Shown in pieces: positions 1-6,052 of a stretch of 7,035 bases of DNA. This stretch comes from an uncultured Bacillota bacterium (GTDB lineage: Bacteria; Bacillota_I; Bacilli_A; RF39; UBA660): assembly GCA_947168865.1 (NCBI GenBank), contig CAMVNN010000037.1, positions 1 to 7,035 on the forward strand, read 5' to 3'. A program made the position numbers and the translations under genes. The notes beneath the pieces are model-generated. The model searched no databases. It saw nothing but the letters and a program-made list of their open reading frames with translations, and had not been told where the DNA came from. The number at the start of each line of letters is the position of its first letter. Positions within the stretch are counted from its first letter, which is position 1.

Positions 1-14
1 AATTTTCTTAATTA

Positions 15-30
15 ATCTTAAAATTAAGAT
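15..30. repeat. small A/T inverted repeat upstream of rlmN
   Basis: ATCTTA and TAAGAT flank a four-base loop and could form a weak six-pair hairpin just before rlmN. No T-run follows on the + strand, so it is not a convincing terminator. In this AT-rich background it may be chance. The 42 bases before rlmN show no clear promoter. One frame (from base 2 to a TAA at 62-64) is open and could be the tail of an upstream gene overlapping rlmN, but 20 codons are too few to identify it. Confidence 0.25.
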
Positions 31-42
31 GGGTGTTAATGT

Positions 43-1062
43 ATGGAGAGTATCTATGGAATAACTATAGATGAATTAGAAACCTTTTTAAAAGAAAATA
101 ATGAGAAAAAGTATCGAGCAGGTCAGATAATGGATTGGCTATATATAAAAAGGGTAGATAGTTTTTCTAAAATGTCTAATTTATCACATGAATTAATAAA
201 GTTATTAGAAGAAAATTACTTTTTTGATAAAATAGAAGTTCTAAAAGAAGAAAAAGATATAGATGTATCAAAGTTTTTATTTAAATTATCAGATGGAAAT
301 TTAATAGAAGCTGTTTTAATGAATCATGATTATGGTAATAGCTTATGTGTATCTAGTCAGGTAGGATGCAATATGAGTTGTAAATTCTGCGAGAGTGGAA
401 GATTAAAAAAAGTTCGTAATTTAACAAGCGGTGAAATGATTTCACAGATATTGATTGTAGAAAAATTAATTAAAAAGAGAATTAGTCATGTAGTAGTAAT
501 GGGAATTGGAGAACCATTTGATAATTTTGATAATTTAGTTAGTTTTATTACCATTGCTAATTATCAAAAAGGAATTAATTTAGGTAGTCGTCATATAACT
601 GTATCAACATGTGGAATAGTACCTAAAATCTATGAATTTGCAAAGCTACCTTATCAAGTTAATTTAGCAATAAGTCTTCATGCTCCTAATAATGAAATTA
701 GGGATAAAATAATGCCAATTAATAAAATATATAAAATAGAAAAACTTATTAAAGCAGTTAAAGATTATATAAGTATTACGAATAGACGAGTAACGTTTGA
801 ATATATTATGTTAAAAGATATTAATGATAGTATAGAAAATGCTAAAGAACTTGCTAATTTGTTAAGAGGTATTAATAGCTATGTTAATTTAATACCATAT
901 AATGAAACAGAAAATATTTCATTTAAAAGAACAGAAAAGAAGAAAATTTTAGAATTTTATGATATACTAAAGAAGGAAAAAATAAATGTAACAATTCGTC
1001 GTGAATTTGGAACAGGGATAGATGCAGCTTGTGGACAACTTAGAGCAAGAGAGGTGATGTAA
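43..1062 (+). CDS. rlmN: 23S rRNA (adenine(2503)-C(2))-methyltransferase RlmN
   Basis: Radical-SAM enzyme of the cytoplasm that methylates C2 of A2503 in 23S rRNA and, in characterised members, A37 of some tRNAs. The 339-residue protein has an N-terminal accessory domain (about 1-90) and then a radical-SAM barrel. The 4Fe-4S motif is C109-x3-C113-x2-C116. MGIGEP (153-158) lies in the SAM-binding region, and STCG (188-191) and NLIPYN (282-287) are family motifs. The methyl-carrying cysteine is C330 in DAACGQL, and E89 in IEAVLM matches the conserved Glu before the cluster. The start at 43 follows several in-frame stops. Its ribosome site is only a modest GGTG at 32-35, weaker than those of later genes. 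The SGRLKK stretch after the cluster and the PFDNFDN after MGIGE differ from E. coli RlmN but resemble a variant I recall from Clostridia. The resistance paralogue Cfr is less likely, given the housekeeping context. The stop shares a base with the prpC start. Confidence 0.95.
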   Translation: MESIYGITIDELETFLKENNEKKYRAGQIMDWLYIKRVDSFSKMSNLSHELIKLLEENYFFDKIEVLKEEKDIDVSKFLFKLSDGNLIEAVLMNHDYGNSLCVSSQVGCNMSCKFCESGRLKKVRNLTSGEMISQILIVEKLIKKRISHVVVMGIGEPFDNFDNLVSFITIANYQKGINLGSRHITVSTCGIVPKIYEFAKLPYQVNLAISLHAPNNEIRDKIMPINKIYKIEKLIKAVKDYISITNRRVTFEYIMLKDINDSIENAKELANLLRGINSYVNLIPYNETENISFKRTEKKKILEFYDILKKEKINVTIRREFGTGIDAACGQLRAREVM

Positions 1063-1811
1063 TGAAATCATTTTATTTAACAGATACTGGTAAAGTACGC
1101 GATCATAATGAAGATAGTGTAATAATCTTGAAGAATCGTGATGGTAATTACCTAATGGCAGTGGCAGATGGTATGGGAGGACATTCTTGTGGTGAAGTTG
1201 CTTCAAGTTTAGTTATTAAGCATTTAGCCCATAATTTTACAGAGAATTTTTATAATCTTGATAAAGAAAATGCAATAACCTTTATTAATGATATGATTCA
1301 AGAAGTAAATGGAATGATATTTAAATATCAAGAAACTCATCCAGAAAGTAAGGGGATGGGTACAACTCTTGTTATGGCTATACTTACAAGTGATTATCTT
1401 TTGATGGCGAATATTGGTGATTCTAGTGGTTTTATTGAAAAAAATGGTAAACTTCATAAAATAACTTATGATCATACTTTAGTTAATTTGCTTGTATCAG
1501 CAGGAGAATTAACTGAAGAAGAAGCAAAAAATCATCCAAGAAAGAATGTCTTGATGAAAGCACTAGGTGCAAATGATCCAATTGAAGCGGATATATTTGA
1601 TTGTGATATGGATATTGATGGAATATTTTTATGTAGTGATGGTGTTACAAATATGTTGGAGATACCTAATATTGAAAAAGTTTTGTCTAGTGATTTAGAT
1701 ATAGAAGATAAGATTGTTAAATTAGTTCATAAATGTAATAATCGTGGTGGTCTTGATAATATGTCGATGGCATACCTCGTAATGAATGAAGAAGAAGGTG
1801 AAAAAGAATGA
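1062..1811 (+). CDS. prpC: PP2C-family Ser/Thr protein phosphatase PrpC/Stp
   Basis: Metal-dependent (Mn/Mg) cytoplasmic phosphatase that reverses phosphorylation by the kinase encoded next. The 249-residue length is typical of stand-alone bacterial PP2C proteins. Motifs in order: RDHNED (13-18, metal ligand D18), DGMGGH (36-41, D36), GMGTT (98-102), GDS (119-121, D120), TYDHTLV (135-141), SDG (192-194, D193) and DN (232-233). All the core metal aspartates are present. Where most bacterial members have GDSR plus an aromatic residue, this one reads GDSSGF, so the usual Arg is absent. The start ATG overlaps the rlmN stop (TAATG) and has a strong GAGGTGAT site at 1051-1058 inside rlmN, which implies translational coupling. 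The 3' end overlaps prkC by four bases (ATGA), and the TGA stop is followed at once by an in-frame TAA. Function is confident by family; its targets are inferred. Confidence 0.94.
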   Translation: MKSFYLTDTGKVRDHNEDSVIILKNRDGNYLMAVADGMGGHSCGEVASSLVIKHLAHNFTENFYNLDKENAITFINDMIQEVNGMIFKYQETHPESKGMGTTLVMAILTSDYLLMANIGDSSGFIEKNGKLHKITYDHTLVNLLVSAGELTEEEAKNHPRKNVLMKALGANDPIEADIFDCDMDIDGIFLCSDGVTNMLEIPNIEKVLSSDLDIEDKIVKLVHKCNNRGGLDNMSMAYLVMNEEEGEKE

Positions 1812-3517
1812 TAACGAAGGGGCAAAAAATTAATGATCGATATGAGATAATTAAATCAATTGGTGAAGGTGGAATGGCAAATGTGTACCTTGCACATGAT
1901 GTAATATTAGATCGTGATGTAGCAATTAAGGTACTTCGAGGCGACTTATCTGGAGATGATAAATTTGTAAGACGTTTTCAAAGAGAAGCGCTTGCAGCAT
2001 CTAGTTTATCACACCCAAATATTGTTGAAATGTATGATGTTGGTGAAGATAATGGTACATACTATATAGTTATGGAATATATCAATGGTAAGACACTTAA
2101 ACAATTAATAAAAAAACGTGGCGCACTATCTCTTTCAGAATGTGTTGATATAATGTTGCAACTAACTGATGGTGTTGATCATGCGCATGCAAGTTATATC
2201 ATTCATCGTGATTTAAAACCACAAAATATTATGATTGAAGATAATGGTGAAATTAAAATAACTGATTTTGGTATTGCGATGGCTCTTAATAACACACAAC
2301 TTACACAAACAAATTCAGTTATGGGAAGTGTTCATTATCTTCCACCAGAACAAGCAAGCGGAAAAGGTGCAACGGTAAAAAGTGACATATATTCACTTGG
2401 AATAATGCTATTTGAATTGCTTACTGGAACTTTGCCATTTAAAGGCGATAATGCTGTTGAAATTGCTTTTAAACAAATAAAAGATGACATACCAAGTGTT
2501 AGAGAAATCAATCCTAATATTCCACAATCACTTGAAAATATTGTTTTGCGAGCAACTGCTAAGAATCCTAAAAATCGCTATAGCAGTGCAAAAGAGATGC
2601 ATGATGACTTAGCAACTTGTTTAAATGAAGAAAGAAAAAATGAAGCAAGAATTGGTTTTTCATATCCTGAACATGAGGGTGATATTGAAAAAAAGGATTT
2701 GATCCAAGAAGAAAAAAAGATTGATAAAGAAGAATTATTAGATGATGAAGATGACAGTAAAACAAATGTTGTTTTATGGGTACTATCAGGAATTTTTATC
2801 TTTATTATTATTGCATTGATAGGAGCCTTCTTGATATATCCAAAATTGGCAGAAGTTCCTAATGTTATTATTCCAGATGTTAGCAAAATGACTGTAATAG
2901 AAGCTGAAAAGTCATTACATAAACAAGGATTTGTTGTTGCAAAAGAAGTACAATATATTGGAAGTGATGACATAGAAAAAGGTCTTGTAGTTAAAACTTC
3001 TCCATCGATAGGTAGGGAAGTAAAGAAAGGTGAAACAATCACACTTTATGAGTCGACTGGTAAAACTGCATATTCAATTGAAAATTATGTGGGTAAAAAT
3101 GTTGATGCAGTAAAAGCAATTTTAGAGACTAATTATGGACTTAATGTTGTTGTAGAAAAAATGGAAGTAGATAAAGATAAAGAATATGGCGAAAGAGAGA
3201 TAGTTAAACAAGATTTAGAAGTTGGAACTGAAGTATCAAAGGGAACTAATATTACACTTTATATTCCAGATAAAATTTTAGAGTATCCTGATTTCACAGA
3301 TGGAACATGGACAAAAGAAGATATTCAAGCCTTTGCAGATGAAAATGGATTTAATGTTGAATTTAAAGAAAAAAGTAAGGCTGGATATCAAGAAGGTGAA
3401 ATTATTTCTCAATCAAGAGCGAATGGAACACCTATTGTTAAAGGAGTAACTGTATCAATAACTATTGCTGGTAAATATGAGGTAGCTGAAACAACAGATG
3501 TTGGAACTACTGACTAG
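1808..3517 (+). CDS. prkC: PASTA-domain membrane Ser/Thr protein kinase PrkC/Stk
   Basis: Eukaryotic-type kinase with a cytoplasmic catalytic domain and an extracellular sensor. Known relatives bind peptidoglycan fragments or lipid II and control wall synthesis, division, germination and translation. The 569-residue protein has a kinase domain at about 12-272: glycine loop GEGGMANV (19-26), Lys41 in AIKVL, Glu60, HRDLKPQN (133-140), DFG (153-155) and an activation loop with TQLTQTNS (163-170) and GSVHYLPPEQ (173-182). T163, T166 and T168 sit where B. subtilis PrkC autophosphorylates. A charged juxtamembrane linker (about 285-319) leads to one membrane span (about 321-344). Three PASTA repeats follow (about 350-415, 420-486, 490-555), then a short Thr-rich tail. 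There is no signal peptide, as expected for a type II protein. The start at 1808 has AGGTGA at 1796-1801 and overlaps prpC, so kinase and phosphatase are probably made together. Confidence 0.96.
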   Translation: MITKGQKINDRYEIIKSIGEGGMANVYLAHDVILDRDVAIKVLRGDLSGDDKFVRRFQREALAASSLSHPNIVEMYDVGEDNGTYYIVMEYINGKTLKQLIKKRGALSLSECVDIMLQLTDGVDHAHASYIIHRDLKPQNIMIEDNGEIKITDFGIAMALNNTQLTQTNSVMGSVHYLPPEQASGKGATVKSDIYSLGIMLFELLTGTLPFKGDNAVEIAFKQIKDDIPSVREINPNIPQSLENIVLRATAKNPKNRYSSAKEMHDDLATCLNEERKNEARIGFSYPEHEGDIEKKDLIQEEKKIDKEELLDDEDDSKTNVVLWVLSGIFIFIIIALIGAFLIYPKLAEVPNVIIPDVSKMTVIEAEKSLHKQGFVVAKEVQYIGSDDIEKGLVVKTSPSIGREVKKGETITLYESTGKTAYSIENYVGKNVDAVKAILETNYGLNVVVEKMEVDKDKEYGEREIVKQDLEVGTEVSKGTNITLYIPDKILEYPDFTDGTWTKEDIQAFADENGFNVEFKEKSKAGYQEGEIISQSRANGTPIVKGVTVSITIAGKYEVAETTDVGTTD

Positions 3518-3521
3518 GAGG
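3516..3521 (+). promoter_or_regulatory. rsgA ribosome binding site overlapping the prkC stop
   Basis: A perfect AGGAGG begins inside the prkC TAG stop (3515-3517) and lies only three bases before ATG 3525. This spacing is shorter than usual but supports 3525 as the start. The in-frame ATG at 3498 has no such site and would add nine residues not seen in the family. The overlap suggests that ribosomes ending prkC reinitiate on rsgA. Confidence 0.8.
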
Positions 3522-3524
3522 TTT

Positions 3525-4379
3525 ATGGAAGGAATAATATATCAAAAACTTAATGATAAATATGAAGTTAAAACTAACAAAGAAGTAGTTTTATGTTCTA
3601 TAAGAGGAAAGATTAGAGCACAAAAACTACTTCCTTTAGTTGGTGATAAAGTAATTATTGATTATCAAAATAAGGTTATTGAAAAAATACTTCCACGAAA
3701 AAATACGATACGACGTCCTCCAGTTGCTAATATTACGCAAGGGTTAGTCGTAGCTAGTCTAAAAAATCCAGATTTAGATACTAATTTAATAGACAAGATT
3801 TTAGTTGAACTAGAGTTTAATCATATTAAGCCAATTATATGTTTTACCAAAAAAGATCTACTAAAAGAAAAAGAATATAATGGTATTTCTGAAATTACTG
3901 ATTACTATAAAAAGATATATCCAGTATATTTTAATGATGAAATAGATTATATTAAAAAGATTTTTAAAGGAGAAACTACAGTTTTTATTGGTCAAACTGG
4001 TGCAGGTAAAAGTTCACTTCTTAATAAACTTGATCCAAAATTGGATTTGCAAACAGGTGAAATAAGTATAGCGTTAGGAAGAGGAAAGCATACAACTAGA
4101 AGTGTTAAAATGCTAGAATTATTTGATGGAACATTACTTGATACACCAGGGTTTTCCTCATTAGAATTTCCTAATATGTTAAAAAGTGAGATAAGGGATG
4201 CGTTTATTGAATTTCAAATGTATCAATGTCCGTATCGTGATTGTATGCATATAAAGGAAGAGGATTGTACAATAAAAAAAATGGTTAATAATAATATAAT
4301 TCCTAAATTTCGTTATGAGAATTATTTGAATCTAGTCAAAACTGCACAAAGTGAATTTGAAAAGTATAAAAGGAGGTAA
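3525..4379 (+). CDS. rsgA: small ribosomal subunit biogenesis GTPase RsgA (CpgA/YloQ)
   Basis: Circularly permuted GTPase that acts late in 30S subunit maturation; its GTP hydrolysis is stimulated by the small subunit. The 284-residue protein starts MEGII, as is usual in the family. It has an N-terminal OB-fold (about 1-65), then the permuted G motifs: G4 TKKD (108-111), G1 GQTGAGKSS (156-164), G2 region GRGKHTTR (185-192) and G3 DTPG (206-209). A C-terminal zinc knuckle has C235, C240, H242 and C248 in the family spacing C-x4-C-x-H-x5-C. All motifs are intact. It is a little shorter than the 290-350 residues common elsewhere. Start chosen at 3525 because of the adjacent AGGAGG and the family N-terminus. 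In B. subtilis the equivalent CpgA is a known substrate of PrkC/PrpC, so the linkage to prpC-prkC may be functional here too (inference). The stop is three bases before rpe. Confidence 0.95.
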   Translation: MEGIIYQKLNDKYEVKTNKEVVLCSIRGKIRAQKLLPLVGDKVIIDYQNKVIEKILPRKNTIRRPPVANITQGLVVASLKNPDLDTNLIDKILVELEFNHIKPIICFTKKDLLKEKEYNGISEITDYYKKIYPVYFNDEIDYIKKIFKGETTVFIGQTGAGKSSLLNKLDPKLDLQTGEISIALGRGKHTTRSVKMLELFDGTLLDTPGFSSLEFPNMLKSEIRDAFIEFQMYQCPYRDCMHIKEEDCTIKKMVNNNIIPKFRYENYLNLVKTAQSEFEKYKRR

Positions 4380-4382
4380 AAT

Positions 4383-5018
4383 ATGAAAGTATCAGTATCA
4401 TATTTAAATGTTAAAAAAAGAAATGTACCTAGAATTATATATCTATTAGATAAAACAAATGTTGACTTTATTCATGTCGATGTTATGGATGGAAAATATG
4501 TAAAAAATAAAGCCAATTCCTATTCAGAAGTAGAAGAGATGTCTTATTATACAAAGAAAAGATTGGATGTTCATTTTATGGTTAATAAGCCACTTAAATA
4601 CATTGATGATTTTGCACTTCTTGATGTGTTTTGTATGAATTTTCATTTGAATATAAAAAATGATATTGATAAAGTTATTGATAGAATACATGATTATGGT
4701 ATTAAAGCTGGTATTGCCATTAATCCAGATGAAGATATTGATCTGCTTGATAAATATTTGGATAAAATAGATGTTGTCTTAATTATGAGTGTATATCCAG
4801 GACTTCCTGGTCAAGAATTTATTAAAGATGTAATTCCTAAAATAAAAAAATTAAAAGATAAAATAAAAAAATTAAATCGTGATATTTTAATTAATGTTGA
4901 TGGAGGAATTAACATAGAAAACAAACAATTTCTAGGTGATGCTGATATATTATCAGTAGGAAGTACTATAACAAATAGTGAAAATTATGAAGAAGTAATT
5001 GATGAACTTCGTTCATAA
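4383..5018 (+). CDS. rpe: ribulose-phosphate 3-epimerase
   Basis: Cytoplasmic TIM-barrel enzyme of the pentose phosphate pathway that interconverts D-ribulose 5-phosphate and D-xylulose 5-phosphate. The 211 residues are slightly fewer than the usual 215-230. Conserved elements: Ser6 near the N-terminus, HVDVMDG (31-37, metal and catalytic D33), DVHFM (62-66, metal His64), FHL (87-89), IMSVYPGLPGQEF (134-146), VDGGI (172-176, second catalytic D173) and the phosphate-binding VGS (192-194). The loop after VMDG reads KYVKNKANSYSEV and lacks the common FGPP motif, so the protein is divergent there, but the active site is complete. The start is set by AGGAGGT at 4371-4377, six bases before ATG; this site lies over the rsgA stop. 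It ends the first gene cluster and is followed by a promoter. Ribose 5-phosphate from this pathway is the substrate of the downstream prs product. Confidence 0.92.
   Translation: MKVSVSYLNVKKRNVPRIIYLLDKTNVDFIHVDVMDGKYVKNKANSYSEVEEMSYYTKKRLDVHFMVNKPLKYIDDFALLDVFCMNFHLNIKNDIDKVIDRIHDYGIKAGIAINPDEDIDLLDKYLDKIDVVLIMSVYPGLPGQEFIKDVIPKIKKLKDKIKKLNRDILINVDGGINIENKQFLGDADILSVGSTITNSENYEEVIDELRS
4839..4876 (+). repeat. two-copy 17-bp direct repeat inside rpe
   Basis: AAAATAAAAAAATTAAA occurs at 4839-4855 and again at 4860-4876, with a period of 21 bases (seven codons), and encodes the lysine-rich helix KIKKLKDKIKKLNR (Rpe residues 153-166). The distance from the PKI motif to VDGG matches ordinary Rpe, so no repeat unit has been inserted. 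It probably reflects a Lys/Ile/Leu-rich helix written in AT-only codons. Each copy contains a run of seven A. Confidence 0.7.
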
Positions 5019-5019
5019 T

Positions 5020-5048
5020 TTGCATTATTATTAAAAATCTTGTATAAT
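5020..5048 (+). promoter_or_regulatory. sigma-A type promoter for the ADA-like gene and prs
   Basis: A perfect -10 box TATAAT (5043-5048) lies exactly 17 bases after TTGCAT (5020-5025), a partial -35 box that keeps the TTG. Transcription would start near 5055, leaving a leader of only about 16 bases before ATG 5071, room for little beyond the ribosome site. It falls in the only sizeable gap between genes. No terminator hairpin is visible after rpe, so read-through from upstream is also possible. Confidence 0.7.
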
Positions 5049-5060
5049 TTAACTAGATTT

Positions 5061-5067
5061 GAGGTGG
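5061..5067 (+). promoter_or_regulatory. ribosome binding site of the ADA-like gene
   Basis: GAGGTGG lies close before ATG 5071 and fixes that start. An in-frame TTG at 5059 would put this site inside the coding region and has no site of its own. The family motif PKVDMH then falls at residues 11-16, as expected for adenosine deaminases. Confidence 0.75.
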
Positions 5068-5070
5068 TTT

Positions 5071-6036
5071 ATGAATCTTTTTGAACAAGTTAAATTAATG
5101 CCAAAAGTTGATATGCATATCAACTTAGTTAGTTCAATAAGTACAAGTTTAGCATCATATTTAAAAAAAGAACCAGATATATTGGATATGGAAAATATGA
5201 TGCAAGAGAAAAATTTTAAAGATTATGAAAATTCATTAAAGATACCTATTGAAATATTAAGTAATCCTAATAATATATCATTAGCGGTTAATGATTTGAT
5301 TGATAATTTAGAGAAAAATAACTGCATATATAGCGAATTGTTTTTAGATTTATTTATATATAATAAATCATTGGATAAAGAAATGGTTTTAAGTACCGTA
5401 TTAAATGCTATAAACTCAAGAAACTATCCTATGCAAGTAGTATTAGTAATGGATTTTTCTGATAGTAAAGAAGATAATATGCATATTTTAGATATTTTCT
5501 TTAAATATTTTAAAAGAGGAGTTAATGGAATATACTTTCATAAAAGTAAAATGACTAATTTAAATGATTATTCATATATATTTGATAGGTTAATAAAGAA
5601 TAATGCTCCATATATTATTAATATGAATAGTAAAGAAACTAGTCAAGATGAAGAAATATATTTAAATGCAAATAGAATTATATATGCTCTTCCAACATAT
5701 GATGAAATTTTCTTTAATAAATTGAGAAAAAACAATGTGGTTTTAGAGTTTTCACTTACTAGATTTAAGGAAAATAAAATATATGATGAATTAAAAAATT
5801 ACTTTCTATATGATATAATAAAAGACAACATGCCATTAACTATTACAAGTTGTGATATGACAACAATGAAAACTGATATACTAAATGAATGGTGTATATT
5901 ATTTAATAATTATCCGCTTGTATTGCATGATATGTATAAAATAACAAATAATAGTTTAATAAAAGCTAATATAGATGATAGTGAAAAAGATAAATTAATA
6001 GAAGAATTAAGAAATAAAAGTAATCTAGTGTTATAA
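5071..6036 (+). CDS. adenosine deaminase-like protein, probably without deaminase activity
   Basis: The 321-residue protein follows the adenosine deaminase layout: PKVDMH (11-16) at the first barrel strand, YSELFLDLF (87-95) like the ADA YVEVR segment, VVLEFSLT (223-230) like FEVCP, PLTITSCD (255-262) like YSLNTDD, and a C-terminal helix DSEKDKLIEEL (303-313) like PEEEKKELLERL. Length is near the usual 330-350. Nearly all active-site residues are gone. The HxH metal pair is H16-x-N18. The HAGE segment (metal His and catalytic Glu) appears as NMNS (184-187). The catalytic His of RVGHG is Tyr205 in RIIY. The first Asp of the DD pair is Cys261; only D262 remains. No His occurs from 158 to 285, so no realignment can restore the site. 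There is no signal peptide or membrane span. It has its own promoter and lies 16 bases before prs. Fold family is fairly sure; function is unknown. It may be a pseudoenzyme, a binding protein, or a hydrolase with a changed site. Confidence 0.75.
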   Translation: MNLFEQVKLMPKVDMHINLVSSISTSLASYLKKEPDILDMENMMQEKNFKDYENSLKIPIEILSNPNNISLAVNDLIDNLEKNNCIYSELFLDLFIYNKSLDKEMVLSTVLNAINSRNYPMQVVLVMDFSDSKEDNMHILDIFFKYFKRGVNGIYFHKSKMTNLNDYSYIFDRLIKNNAPYIINMNSKETSQDEEIYLNANRIIYALPTYDEIFFNKLRKNNVVLEFSLTRFKENKIYDELKNYFLYDIIKDNMPLTITSCDMTTMKTDILNEWCILFNNYPLVLHDMYKITNNSLIKANIDDSEKDKLIEELRNKSNLVL

Positions 6037-6041
6037 GTAGT

Positions 6042-6048
6042 AGGAGGT
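6042..6048 (+). promoter_or_regulatory. prs ribosome binding site
   Basis: AGGAGGT lies four bases before ATG 6053, one of the strongest sites in the window. It falls in the 16-base gap after the ADA-like stop, so prs is probably translated at a high level from the same transcript. Confidence 0.8.
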
Positions 6049-6052
6049 AGTA

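Noticed and set aside
15..30. Terminator of an upstream gene
   Set aside because: The hairpin is short and all A/T except one G-C pair, and it lacks a following T-run on the + strand.
43..1062. Cfr-type antibiotic resistance methyltransferase
   Set aside because: It is the first gene of the conserved rlmN-prpC-prkC-rsgA-rpe block and shows no mobile-element context; housekeeping RlmN is the better call.
2578..3042. 154-codon open frame on the minus strand within prkC
   Set aside because: It is antisense to the kinase linker, membrane span and PASTA region, which are clearly coding. Its translation is low in complexity and rich in Ser, Ile and Phe, and matches no family I recognise. The other minus-strand frames (967-1206, 1224-1475, 2568-2765) are likewise shadows of real genes.
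3498..3524. Upstream ATG for rsgA at 3498
   Set aside because: It has no ribosome site, would overlap prkC by 20 bases, and adds nine residues absent from the family. ATG 3525 follows a perfect AGGAGG and gives the usual RsgA N-terminus.
4839..4876. Recent tandem duplication or phase-variable tract in rpe
   Set aside because: Spacing between flanking Rpe motifs is normal, so no unit was added. The repeat is explained by a Lys-rich helix in AT-rich codons, and A7 runs alone are not unusual here.
5059..5070. TTG start at 5059 for the ADA-like gene
   Set aside because: The four extra codons would be made from the ribosome site itself. ATG 5071 is properly placed after GAGGTGG.
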